NCBI RefSeq assembly: GCF_025961475.1
Contig: NZ_JAOQNS010000003.1
Span: 134,501 to 198,500, forward strand
DNA: 64,000 nt
Direction of reading: 5' to 3'
Source of the DNA: Rhodobium gokarnense
GTDB taxonomy: Bacteria; Pseudomonadota; Alphaproteobacteria; Rhizobiales; Rhodobiaceae
A program made the position numbers and the translations under genes. The notes beneath the pieces are model-generated. The model was not told the origin of the DNA, did no database searches, and was given only the letters and a program-made list of their open reading frames with translations. Position 1 is the stretch's first letter. The number at the start of each line of letters is the position of its first letter. Below are positions 18,501-25,491 of this stretch, piece after piece.

Positions 18501-19649
18501 GCCACCTCCATGATCGGCTTCATCGCGCTCGCCGGCATCATCGTCCGCAACTCCATCCTGCTCGTCGACTTCTCGCGCCAGGCGGTGGAGAACGACGTGC
18601 CGGTGACAGACGCCGTGGTCCAGGCCTGCCGCACCAGGACGCGGCCGATCATGATCACCGCGCTCGCCCTCGTCGCCGGCTCCAGCGTCATCATCACCGA
18701 CCCGATCTTCCAGGGCATGGCGATCTCGCTGATGTTCGGCGGCATGGTCTCGACGCTGCTGACGCTGGTGGTCATCCCGCTCGCCTGCGTGCGCACCCGC
18801 CAGGCGATCGTCCAGAGCGTCGAATATTCCAGCGGCAATGGCTTCGGCGACGCCGCCGCAAGCGCCGCAGCCATGCCGATCAACGCCGAAGAGGCCGCGG
18901 AAAACGCCCGGGCGACTGCCAATCCGGCCACCGCCGAACCGCAGCGCCGCGGTCTTTTTAGCCGCATCGCCGAAAGCACCCCCGTGCAGACGGCGAAGAT
19001 GACGCTGACCATGGGCTTTTATGCCCTTCGCGCCATGCCCTATTTCGCCTGGCTCGCCATCAAGGAAGCGGGCAAGGGGCTGTTCGCCCGCAAGGAAAAG
19101 CCTGCCGCCCCCTTCACCCCGGCCAATCCTGCCCCGCCGGCCGCGGCGGCGGCACCCGCGGCAGCGACGCCCGCACCCCAGGCGCCGGTCACTCCCGCAC
19201 CGCAGGCGGCCGCCCAGCCCTATGTCGCCCCGCCCCCCCAAGCGGCCCCGGCGCCCGCAGCGCCGCAGGCACCAGCACCCGCAGTCCCCGCGCCGGCAGC
19301 GCCGCAGCAAAGCGTTTCCGAGCCGACCGTGCCGCCGATGCAGACTCCGGCCGAGGAACCGCCGATGCCGACCGGCCCGCAAGGCACCGGGCCCGCCACG
19401 GTACCCGCCGCCGCAGAGACAGAGACCGTCGTCGCCGATCCCGCGCCGGCACCGGCCAAGTCGGCCGCCGCCAAGCGGCCCGCCCGCCGCGCCGTCTCCA
19501 AGCGCACCACGGCCCGCACGGCATCGAAGGCAGGGACGGAGGCCGGCGCCAAGGCGAAGAAGGCAACGACCGCCCGGACGCAGAAAAAGCCGGCACCGAA
19601 GACGCCGGACGCCAGAGCGACGGCCAGGGAGGACGAAGATGTATCCTGA
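15537..19649 (+). CDS. RND efflux pump permease with long Ala/Pro and Lys-rich C-terminal tail
   Basis: This 1370-residue inner-membrane transporter belongs to the AcrB/HAE superfamily. It has the first helix after SMARTFIHSPLSPLFLVCC, two large periplasmic loops, and the proton-relay Asp pair in SIGILVDDAIVVVENIYRR. The second half ends at IIVRNSILLVDFSRQA and MVSTLLTLVVIPLACV. About 270 residues follow the last canonical helix: a hydrophobic segment (MTLTMGFYALRAMPYFAWLA), a long Ala/Pro run, then a basic stretch like histone H1 (AKRPARRAVSKRTTARTASK) ending acidic. I preferred the ATG at 15537, with an AGGG-type site 9 bases ahead; 15516 is possible. It overlaps the next gene by 11 bases. 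Confidence 0.88.
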   Translation: MADTNDTTTGCSANGNGKNGKGEHVHAPGLAGSMARTFIHSPLSPLFLVCCLAAGILGLAFTPRQEDPQISVPMVDIFIQYEGASAAQVTSLAIDPLERMMSEIPGVKHVYSASQRGQGMVTVEFDVGEKMEPSLVKLYDKLFSNLDKIPPGVSEPLVKPKGVDDVPVVALTLWSESLDDAALRLVALELVQRLKEVPNTSQSFIVGGRSEEMRVEIQPERLSGFGISIDQVAGAITSANEKKRVGYSEIDGTSFNVYSGTFLKHASDLEHIIVGTYNGSPVYLRDVAKVTEGAGEATNSVQYFTGPAWAESGAPSAASVPDGAPAVTIAIAKKPGSNGVTVADAVLDKVEQLKGRIIPGNVEIAVTRNYGETANDKVNELIVKLFVATGAVTLLIWLFLGIRAALVVLIVIPVVILITVFSAWILGYTIDRVSLFALIFSIGILVDDAIVVVENIYRRWLLKGEVDTPTTIDAVREVGNPTILATFTVIAALLPMGFVSGMMGPYMEPIPALGSVAMLFSLIAAFLFTPWLAYRIRPSLAKLHKAQEAEHRQSEALGRFYRRILTPFIESPAKGRMLRIGIWLVFALSCVLFYTTDVAVKMLPFDNKPEFNVVVNMPDGTALAETANVTQRFVDEILKIDEVTAVQSYAGTSSPFNFNGLVRHYYLRQQPWQADIQVQLLDKGDRARSSHQIAAETRKILTPIAERLGARIAVVEMPPGPPVLQTLVAEVYGPTEDIRVQVAKDLTRIFEEAPSVVDVDNYLDDPHERWLFEIDRQKALREGVSIKDINRQLGMALGGYKLGDAKLGHELEPRYIVLQAPLNVRSQIAALGELPIRTASGNFVPLSELGRFTAVPQDKTVYHKDLRPLEYVTGDVAGRLGAPIYGMFAVGDLLADYTPPDGGTLAAAWVGPPTDGFQSAFEWTGEWTVTYETFRDMGIAFAAAMVLIYMLVVWEFGNFRLPGIIMAPIPLTLIGIVPGHWLLGAEFTATSMIGFIALAGIIVRNSILLVDFSRQAVENDVPVTDAVVQACRTRTRPIMITALALVAGSSVIITDPIFQGMAISLMFGGMVSTLLTLVVIPLACVRTRQAIVQSVEYSSGNGFGDAAASAAAMPINAEEAAENARATANPATAEPQRRGLFSRIAESTPVQTAKMTLTMGFYALRAMPYFAWLAIKEAGKGLFARKEKPAAPFTPANPAPPAAAAAPAAATPAPQAPVTPAPQAAAQPYVAPPPQAAPAPAAPQAPAPAVPAPAAPQQSVSEPTVPPMQTPAEEPPMPTGPQGTGPATVPAAAETETVVADPAPAPAKSAAAKRPARRAVSKRTTARTASKAGTEAGAKAKKATTARTQKKPAPKTPDARATAREDEDVS

Positions 19650-21009
19650 TCGCTTGAGGTCGACCCTCCTCGTCGGCACCGCCGCCATCGCTGTCCTCGG
19701 CTTTTCCCTCATCGACCGGGAGGCAACGGCCCTCGACCGGTCCCCCTCCGCCCGGCCACACGTCGCCTCGACGCGCTACGACGCGCCGGCTGAGAAAATG
19801 CGACCGGCGACGATGACGCCGCGGCTCGGCGCACGCTACGGCATGCCCGCGACCAGCCGCGGCGCCACCCTCGCCCAGGTATCCGGCACCGCCGGCCAGT
19901 ACACCGACTATCCGCCGATCGGCTTCGATCCGGAACAGCTCGGCCGCCAGAATGCGAGCATCCCGTCATCGCACACGGGAAATCCCGCACAGCCGCAGTG
20001 GCCCAATCAGGACGCGTCTCCCAACGTCGCCACCTATCCGCCGACCGGCACCAACCCGGCCTATCCGCCGGTCGCTCCCGGCAACCGCACCGGCGCCTGG
20101 CAGCCGGGCGCCGCGCCGGCCGCCCAGCCGACGGCGCCCGCCTATCCGCAACCGGCCCCCGCCTACGGCCAGCAGCCCACCTACGGCCAGCAACCGCAGG
20201 CATATGGCCAGCCGCCGCAGGCATACGGACAACAGCCGGCCTATGGTCAGCAGCCCCCCGCGCAGCCGGCCCCCGCCTATGCAGTCCCGACCTATGGCGC
20301 GACGGGATATGGCGCAACGGCCTATCCGCAGCAGGCCTATCCGGCGCCGCAGCCCTACGCCGCACCCGCCTATCCGAACGCCGGCGGGACCTACGGCCAG
20401 GGGCAGGTGCCCGCGCCGACCTACGCGGCCCCCACCTACACGGCACCCGGTTATGCGGCACCGGGCTACACCGCCCCGGCCTATGGCGCGCCCGGGCAGA
20501 CCAATCCTTATCCGCAGCAATGGCAGGGCGGGCAGCAACGGCCCTATCCGAACGCCTATCCGGCGCCGCAATGGGGCGGCCAGTGGCGCCCCTACCCGCC
20601 GCAGGGCGGCAATCCGTTCGGTTACCGGCCGCAAGGCATGAACACGGCTCCCTATGGCGCGCCGCCGGCCTATGCCCCGGCGCGCCCGGCTACTCAGCCG
20701 ACACGCCCGGCACCGCGCTCCGACGGCAGCATGTGGGCGACCGACCGTGCCCCGAACCTTGCTGCCGCCAATCCCAACCCATTCGCGGCCGATGCCCGCC
20801 ACGCGGACTACGCACCCGTCGGCGGCTTTGCCTGGGAGACCGGCAACAACACGCAACAGGCATCCACCTGGCGCGCGTCGCCGGCGACGCGAACCGCCGC
20901 CGCCAACCCCTATTTCGGCGATTACGCGCCGACAGAGACCCGCAACCGCTGGCCGATCCACCGCCCCCATGTCGCAAGCGCCGGCATGTCCGGCTGGACC
21001 TACCGGTAG
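19639..21009 (+). CDS. Exported Pro/Gln/Tyr-rich low-complexity protein
   Basis: The 456 residues start with a signal-anchor-like N-terminus (LRSTLLVGTAAIAVLGFSLIDREATA). A disordered middle follows, dominated by degenerate repeats of PAYGQQP, PQAYGQP, TYGAT and APGYTAPAY. A more complex end contains SMWATDRAPNLAAANPNPFAADARH and a final WPIHRPHVASAGMSGWTYR. No known domain is recognised. A GGGAGG site lies 7 bases before the ATG, and the gene begins inside the end of the RND gene. Composition resembles prion-like or matrix-forming secreted proteins. Co-translation with the pump suggests an exported structural or surface component, but function is unknown. Confidence 0.8.
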   Translation: MYPDRLRSTLLVGTAAIAVLGFSLIDREATALDRSPSARPHVASTRYDAPAEKMRPATMTPRLGARYGMPATSRGATLAQVSGTAGQYTDYPPIGFDPEQLGRQNASIPSSHTGNPAQPQWPNQDASPNVATYPPTGTNPAYPPVAPGNRTGAWQPGAAPAAQPTAPAYPQPAPAYGQQPTYGQQPQAYGQPPQAYGQQPAYGQQPPAQPAPAYAVPTYGATGYGATAYPQQAYPAPQPYAAPAYPNAGGTYGQGQVPAPTYAAPTYTAPGYAAPGYTAPAYGAPGQTNPYPQQWQGGQQRPYPNAYPAPQWGGQWRPYPPQGGNPFGYRPQGMNTAPYGAPPAYAPARPATQPTRPAPRSDGSMWATDRAPNLAAANPNPFAADARHADYAPVGGFAWETGNNTQQASTWRASPATRTAAANPYFGDYAPTETRNRWPIHRPHVASAGMSGWTYR

Positions 21010-21023
21010 AAAGGCGTAAGGCA

Positions 21024-21752
21024 GTGACGCGCACCCCCACCATGCTGGCGATAACGGCGATGGCCCTTTTCGGGCCTGCGGACGGCGCCTTCGCCCAGGT
21101 GGCGACCAATCCCTGGACGACGCCGGCAGCACCTCCGGCGGCGACCGGCGGCAACCCGTTTTCCGGACGCAGCGCCTATGCCGCCCCGCAATATGCAACG
21201 CCGTACTACGGCGCCCCGGCGCCCGCCGCGCCGAACCCGGCCTATCCGCCCGCCGACAATGGACAGGCCGCGACGGCCTACGGCCAGCAGACCTATCCGG
21301 CCCAGCCCTATTCCGGTCAGGTCTATTCCGGGCAGCCCTATGCGAGCGCGCCGGGCTATGGCACGACGCCCTATTCCGCCGTACCGGCCTATCCGACACC
21401 CTATGCCGTTCCGGACTACCGGCCGGACGCAGGCACGACCGGCCAGCAGGCAACCACCGGCGATCCGGCCCTTTCGGGCTACGGCACCGGCAACGCCTAC
21501 GGCGCGCCCCTGACGGGCACGTTCGGCAATCCTTATTCCAGTCTTTATCCGGGAACCGGCGCCCTTGCCGGGCTTGGATACGGCATTCCGCTCACCGGCG
21601 GATACCTGCCGGGATTGGGCTTGGCAGCACCCGGGGGATGGCAGTCCCCCGGCTACTACGCAAGCCCGTATTCCGGCTCTCTGGCGCCCTTCTACACACC
21701 CTATGCGACCGGGTTGCCGGGCCTTGGCGGGCTCGGGCCCTACGGGATGTAG
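21024..21752 (+). CDS. Second exported Tyr/Pro/Gly-rich low-complexity protein
   Basis: The 242 residues start from a GTG with TAAGG upstream (MTRTPTMLAITAMALFGPADGAFAQ, a good signal peptide; an internal ATG at 21042 is the alternative). The mature part is rich in Tyr, Pro, Ala and Gly with repeats such as YSGQVYSGQPY and TPYYGAPAPA. It ends in a Gly/Leu/Tyr-rich stretch (GTGALAGLGYGIPLTGGYLPGLG). It shares the motif NPF(S/A) and the general composition of the preceding protein, so the pair may be diverged paralogues. It is 14 bases downstream and clearly in the same operon. No enzymatic domain is seen. Confidence 0.78.
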   Translation: MTRTPTMLAITAMALFGPADGAFAQVATNPWTTPAAPPAATGGNPFSGRSAYAAPQYATPYYGAPAPAAPNPAYPPADNGQAATAYGQQTYPAQPYSGQVYSGQPYASAPGYGTTPYSAVPAYPTPYAVPDYRPDAGTTGQQATTGDPALSGYGTGNAYGAPLTGTFGNPYSSLYPGTGALAGLGYGIPLTGGYLPGLGLAAPGGWQSPGYYASPYSGSLAPFYTPYATGLPGLGGLGPYGM

Positions 21753-21857
21753 CGGGAACGCACAACGTGAAACGGGCATGACGCCCGAAAGTCTCGGGAG
21801 AACTCCCTCGTCTCGAGGCTCAAGATCCAGGGAGGGAGAACCGTGAGGAGAGTAGAT

Positions 21858-22247
21858 ATGAAAAAGTTGCTTACCGCAACTGCACTGGCCGGCTTCCTCG
21901 GCCTCGTCGGCACCGCCGTCACCACCAACGACGCGGCCGCCTGGTGGGGCTGGGGCCCGGGCTGGGGCAACGGCACCGGCGACGGGAATTTCTCCATGAA
22001 CTTCTCGGGCCGCGGCAACGGCTACGGCTATGGCCATCCCGGCTATGGCGGTTATGGCGGCCCCTGGGGCGGTTATCCGGGCGGCTGGGGTGGCTATCCG
22101 GGCGGCTGGGGCGGATATCCCGGCTACGGCTATGCCCCCTATGGCTATGCGCCCCCGGCCTATGGCGCCCCGTACGGCTATCCCCCGCAGATGCAGCAGC
22201 AGCCCCAGCAGCCGCAGCAGCAGCAGCAGTCGGGCCAGAGCCAGTAA
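21858..22247 (+). CDS. Sulfur-globule-type Gly/Tyr/Trp-rich exported protein
   Basis: The 129 residues open with a signal peptide (MKKLLTATALAGFLGLVGTAVTTNDAAA), then WWGWGPGWGNGTGDGNFSMNFSGRGNGYGYG. Then come near-perfect seven-residue repeats GYPGGWG (DNA unit of 21 bases, 22071-22124) and a Gln-rich tail. The WWGWG start, the NFSMNFSGRG block and Gly/Tyr/Pro repeats recall the small structural proteins that coat periplasmic sulfur globules in purple sulfur bacteria (Sgp/CV family). That role is inference here; it could instead be a surface or matrix protein. The ATG has GAGGAG upstream; a GTG at 21843 is the alternative. Confidence 0.62.
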   Translation: MKKLLTATALAGFLGLVGTAVTTNDAAAWWGWGPGWGNGTGDGNFSMNFSGRGNGYGYGHPGYGGYGGPWGGYPGGWGGYPGGWGGYPGYGYAPYGYAPPAYGAPYGYPPQMQQQPQQPQQQQQSGQSQ

Positions 22248-22448
22248 GCCGGTCCGGCGCGAGCGGATCCCGGTCCCGTTTCAGGCAACCGGCGCCCTGG
22301 CGCCGCCGGACCGGGACCGCTTGCGCCGCCCACCCGATCTTGCGACCCGCCGCAGAGCGTTGCGGCGGGCTCGCGCCACGGGGCGTTTCACCGTGACGAC
22401 GAAGCGCCCTGTCCGCTCGATCTCTGCAACGACAGGAAAGGCGAGGCT

Positions 22449-23321
22449 ATGCAGATCAAGGGTACAGCCACCGGACTGCTGATGGGAGCGCTGAGCCTTC
22501 TCAGTGCCGGCGCAGTCGCGGCGGCAGAGACCGCCGGAGCCACCACCGAATTCACCGCCGATGCGGTCATCACCATGCCCCAGCGCGGCGTCCAGAGCGG
22601 CACGCTCTACGTCTCGGCAGACGGCGTGCGCATGGATTCGCTCCACCAGGGCCGCCGGGTGATCGAGATCCGCATGCCCAAGGAGGGCATTGCCCGCATC
22701 GTCTTCCCCGACGAGCGCACTTATATGGAAATGCAGTTGCCGCCCTCCGGCGCCGGCGCATCGATGGGGCCGCAGACCGTGCCGTGCGAGCCATCCGACG
22801 ACGTCGGCTGCGAGAAGGTCGCCACCGAACAGCTCGGCGGCACCGAGGTCGAGGTCTGGGAGGTGACGCCCAAGGGCGCGCCGAAGCCGATCCGCATCTG
22901 GTGGGACGCCAACCGCAAGATGCCGATGCGCCAGGCGATGCCCGACGGCTCGGTCATGCAGGCCGCACTCCAGAACACCGAGGATTTTGGCGGCCGCACC
23001 GTGGAGCGCTGGGAGGTCTCGTTCCGCTCGCCGGACGGGCGCTATGTCACTGGCACCATCCTCTACGATCCGGAATACGCCCTCAGCGTCTATGAGAACA
23101 TGCCCGGCGGCATGGTCCGCGAGCTGCGCAACATCCGGCCCGGCAAACCCGACGCCGCGCTGTTCGAGGTGCCGGCAGGGTTCAGCAAGATCGAGCCGCC
23201 GCGCCCGCCGGCCCCGCCGCAGGGGCAGGGCATGCCGCAAGGCCAGCAGATGCCGCCCCCGGGCTACGGCCAACCGCCGGCGGGGTATGGACAACCGCCG
23301 CAGATGCCGGCGCAGCAATGA
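22449..23321 (+). CDS. Exported DUF4412-like protein with PQG-rich tail
   Basis: The 290 residues carry a signal peptide (LLMGALSLLSAGAVAAAETA). A beta-rich domain (about 30-240: FTADAVITMPQRGVQSGTLYVSADGVRMD, RVIEIRMPKEGIARIVFPDERTYMEMQ, VEVWEVTPKGAPKPIRIWWD) resembles DUF4412, a LolA/LolB-like fold for hydrophobic ligands. Two cysteines stand in VPCEPSDDVGCEKV. The last 50 residues are Pro/Gln/Gly-rich (GYGQPPAGYGQPP), echoing the two low-complexity proteins encoded upstream. A strong terminator follows about 95 bases later, closing the cluster. A role as a periplasmic carrier for the same hydrophobic material is inference. Confidence 0.65.
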   Translation: MQIKGTATGLLMGALSLLSAGAVAAAETAGATTEFTADAVITMPQRGVQSGTLYVSADGVRMDSLHQGRRVIEIRMPKEGIARIVFPDERTYMEMQLPPSGAGASMGPQTVPCEPSDDVGCEKVATEQLGGTEVEVWEVTPKGAPKPIRIWWDANRKMPMRQAMPDGSVMQAALQNTEDFGGRTVERWEVSFRSPDGRYVTGTILYDPEYALSVYENMPGGMVRELRNIRPGKPDAALFEVPAGFSKIEPPRPPAPPQGQGMPQGQQMPPPGYGQPPAGYGQPPQMPAQQ

Positions 23322-23415
23322 GACAAGGTGTCGGGCCTTCCCCCCGCGAAGGCCCGGCATGAGCCCGCGAGCGCGGCGGCATCCGGGGGGAGGGCTGCCG
23401 CAGACGCGGGTCAAA

Positions 23416-23453
23416 GCCGGCGCGATCTCACCCGTCGCGCCGGCATTTTTGTT
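23416..23453 (+). terminator. Rho-independent terminator closing the RND cluster
   Basis: Ten-base arms GCCGGCGCGA and TCGCGCCGGC surround a nine-base loop and are followed by ATTTTTGTT. It ends three bases before the stop of hypX on the other strand and may serve both directions. Confidence 0.9.
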
Positions 23454-23456
23454 GCC

Positions 23457-25133
23457 TCAGGCTTTCGTGGAGCGATGGCGCGCCAGCGTCAGCGGCGTCC
23501 GCGACTTCGGCACCTTGCGCAGGAAGTTGTTGCGGGCGACGTGGTAGCTCGGATCGAAGCCGTAGAAATTGCGCTTCATCTTCTCGATCTCCTCGGCGCG
23601 ATAGGCGGCGAGCGGTTTGTCCGCCTCGTCCCGCGCCCGCGCCATGCGCTTGTCCCAGATCCGCCGGGCGAGGCCCGGGGTGGCGGCGAGCGCCAGCGCC
23701 TCCTGCAGGATGTCGTCCTCCAGCGCGACCGGATCCGACGTCAATGCCTTGTCGACAAGCCCGAGCCGCACCGCCTCGGCAACGCCCATGGGCAGTCGCG
23801 CCGCCGCGATCCGCTCCGCATTCTGAGGGCCGACCCGCTTCGGCAGGAGATAGGTCCAGTATTCGGACCCGTAGAGATTGCCCATGTCCTTGTAGTGGGG
23901 ATTGAGGACGACGCCGTCGCGCGCCCAGACCTGATCGGCGGCGAGCGCCAGGAAGACACCGCCGGCCCCGGCATTGCCGCGAAGCGCGGAGACCACCAGC
24001 CGGTCGGTTGTGGTGATGATCGCCCGGCAGAGGTCGTCCATCGCCTCGATATTGGCGAGCGACTCGTCGGCCGGACTATCGGCGGCCTCGATGACGCCGA
24101 GATGGAGCCCGTTCGACCAGGTGTCCGGCCCGCCGGTCAGCACCAGCACCTTGGTCGGCTGCGACAGCGCCTCCACATAGGCGTCGCGCAGACGCAGGCA
24201 CTGATCGGTCGACATCGCCCCGTTGTAGAAGACGAACTCCAGGAACCCGACGTCGCCCGCCTCGGTATAGGTGATCTCGCGATAGCCGTCCGGCACGTCC
24301 GGCAGCGCCGCGGCCCGTCGCCCGAGCACCCGCACCGCGGGCAGCTTCAGGGCGCCGTCGTCAGTCGCCCTCAGATGGCCGATCCAGATCGCCCCGGTGC
24401 GCGTTGCCCGCGCGACGGCCGTGCCGGAGCGGGCGATCAGCGCGCCCGCTTCGCCCGTCAGGCCCTCGGCCGGATGGACGTCGTAATGGTAGAAGGGCGT
24501 TCCCTCGATCTCGTCGAGCAGGCCCGGCGATCCATCGGCCGAGCGGATCTTGCGCAGCACCCTGAGGGTCGAATCCCGCTGCCAGTCGATGGTCCGGTCG
24601 CCCTGACGGCAGGGCGGATTGGCGACGCCCGTCACCTCCCAGTCGCTGCCGCGCGAGCGCCGCTCCGGCGAAAAGTCGCCGATGGCGATCATCGCCAGCG
24701 CCTCCATCACCGCCTCGACGGCCGCCTCCGTCACCTCGTTGCGGTAAAGGCTCGATTTGGCCGCCGGCCGCATGGCGAACTCGCGCCAGGCCCAGACCGG
24801 TCCGGCATCGAGCTCGGCCTCGGCCTGCAGGACCGTCACGCCCCAGATCTTTTCGCGCCGGAGGATCGCCCAGTCGAGCGCCGACGGGCCGCGGTCGCCG
24901 CGCACGCCCGGATGGACGATGAGGCAGGGCACGGCGGTGAAGACGTCCTCCGGGATCGCCCGCTTCAGGAACGGCGCCAGCACTACGTCGGGCTTGAAGA
25001 GGGCGACCGCCTCGCGGGTCACCGCATCGTTGATGTCGAACTCGACCGAGACCTCCATGCCGTGCTCGCGCAGTTCCACGAAGAGCCGCTGGGCGAGGCT
25101 GTTGAAGCTGTGGACGAGGAAGAGAACGCGCAT
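23457..25133 (-). CDS. hypX: Hydrogenase maturation protein HypX (HoxX), CO-ligand synthesis
   Basis: The two-domain protein has 558 residues. The N-terminal half is like formyl-THF transferases (MRVLFLVHSFNSLAQRLFVELREHG; CLIVHPGVRGDRGPSALDWAI; VLQAEAELDAGPVWAWREF). The C-terminal half is like enoyl-CoA hydratases (VLVLTGGPDTWSNGLHLGVIEAA; SALRGNAGAGGVFLALAADQVWA; NPHYKDMGNLYGSEYWTYLLP). HypX makes the CO ligand of [NiFe]-hydrogenase from formyl-tetrahydrofolate under aerobic conditions. The start is set at 25133, where homology begins. The frame is open 58 codons further upstream, but that stretch is not HypX-like. It lies near hypABCDE but is separated from them by a diguanylate cyclase gene. 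Confidence 0.9.
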   Translation of the reverse strand: MRVLFLVHSFNSLAQRLFVELREHGMEVSVEFDINDAVTREAVALFKPDVVLAPFLKRAIPEDVFTAVPCLIVHPGVRGDRGPSALDWAILRREKIWGVTVLQAEAELDAGPVWAWREFAMRPAAKSSLYRNEVTEAAVEAVMEALAMIAIGDFSPERRSRGSDWEVTGVANPPCRQGDRTIDWQRDSTLRVLRKIRSADGSPGLLDEIEGTPFYHYDVHPAEGLTGEAGALIARSGTAVARATRTGAIWIGHLRATDDGALKLPAVRVLGRRAAALPDVPDGYREITYTEAGDVGFLEFVFYNGAMSTDQCLRLRDAYVEALSQPTKVLVLTGGPDTWSNGLHLGVIEAADSPADESLANIEAMDDLCRAIITTTDRLVVSALRGNAGAGGVFLALAADQVWARDGVVLNPHYKDMGNLYGSEYWTYLLPKRVGPQNAERIAAARLPMGVAEAVRLGLVDKALTSDPVALEDDILQEALALAATPGLARRIWDKRMARARDEADKPLAAYRAEEIEKMKRNFYGFDPSYHVARNNFLRKVPKSRTPLTLARHRSTKA

Positions 25134-25491
25134 GCGGGCAGGGAACTCCGGAACCGTTGGGCGAACGCGACAGATTGGTCGAGTAGATCGCATCTCTTCT
25201 GCACCACGTTCCCCGGTATTATGCAACTGACCTGCAGCCTGGACCGCGCGGAGGTATCCGAGCCAGGTTTCGGTTTGCGGACCATCAGCCCGGGACGGGA
25301 AAACCAAAGCGCGGTGATGTCATGACATCACCGCGCCGAACTTTCGAACCGGATCGACGAGACGAGGATTTTAGGGTGGCTGCAGACGTTCCCGGAGCGG
25401 CGCGAAAGATCGCCCGGTGAGGGGGGCGATACATCGGCCTGGCTATTTTGCCTTGCCCTACTCTGGCACGCGGCGTCAAAAGGTCAGAACG
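25134..25491. other. Spacer between hypX and the diguanylate cyclase gene
   Basis: These 358 bases have no convincing gene apart from the unused upstream extension of the hypX frame. They contain the 28-base palindrome at 25309-25336. No promoter element for hypX is obvious. Confidence 0.5.
25300..25336 (-). terminator. 28-base perfect palindrome with T-rich tail, probable terminator
   Basis: Bases 25309-25336 read the same on both strands: GCGCGGTGATGTCA followed directly by its reverse complement. As RNA this gives a 12-pair stem with a CATG loop. Leftwards it is followed by TTTGGTTTT, so it probably ends transcription of the diguanylate cyclase gene before hypX. A protein-binding operator for hypX is the alternative. 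Confidence 0.6.

Noticed and set aside
19639-21752. Low-complexity frames as artefacts of GC-rich DNA
   Set aside because: Both have good ribosome sites, signal peptides and a consistent Tyr/Gln/Pro codon pattern, and they continue an operon. They were kept as real genes.
22071-22124. Tandem 21-base units taken as a CRISPR or intergenic satellite
   Set aside because: They are in frame within the sulfur-globule-type gene and encode GYPGGWG. There are no spacers and no cas genes.
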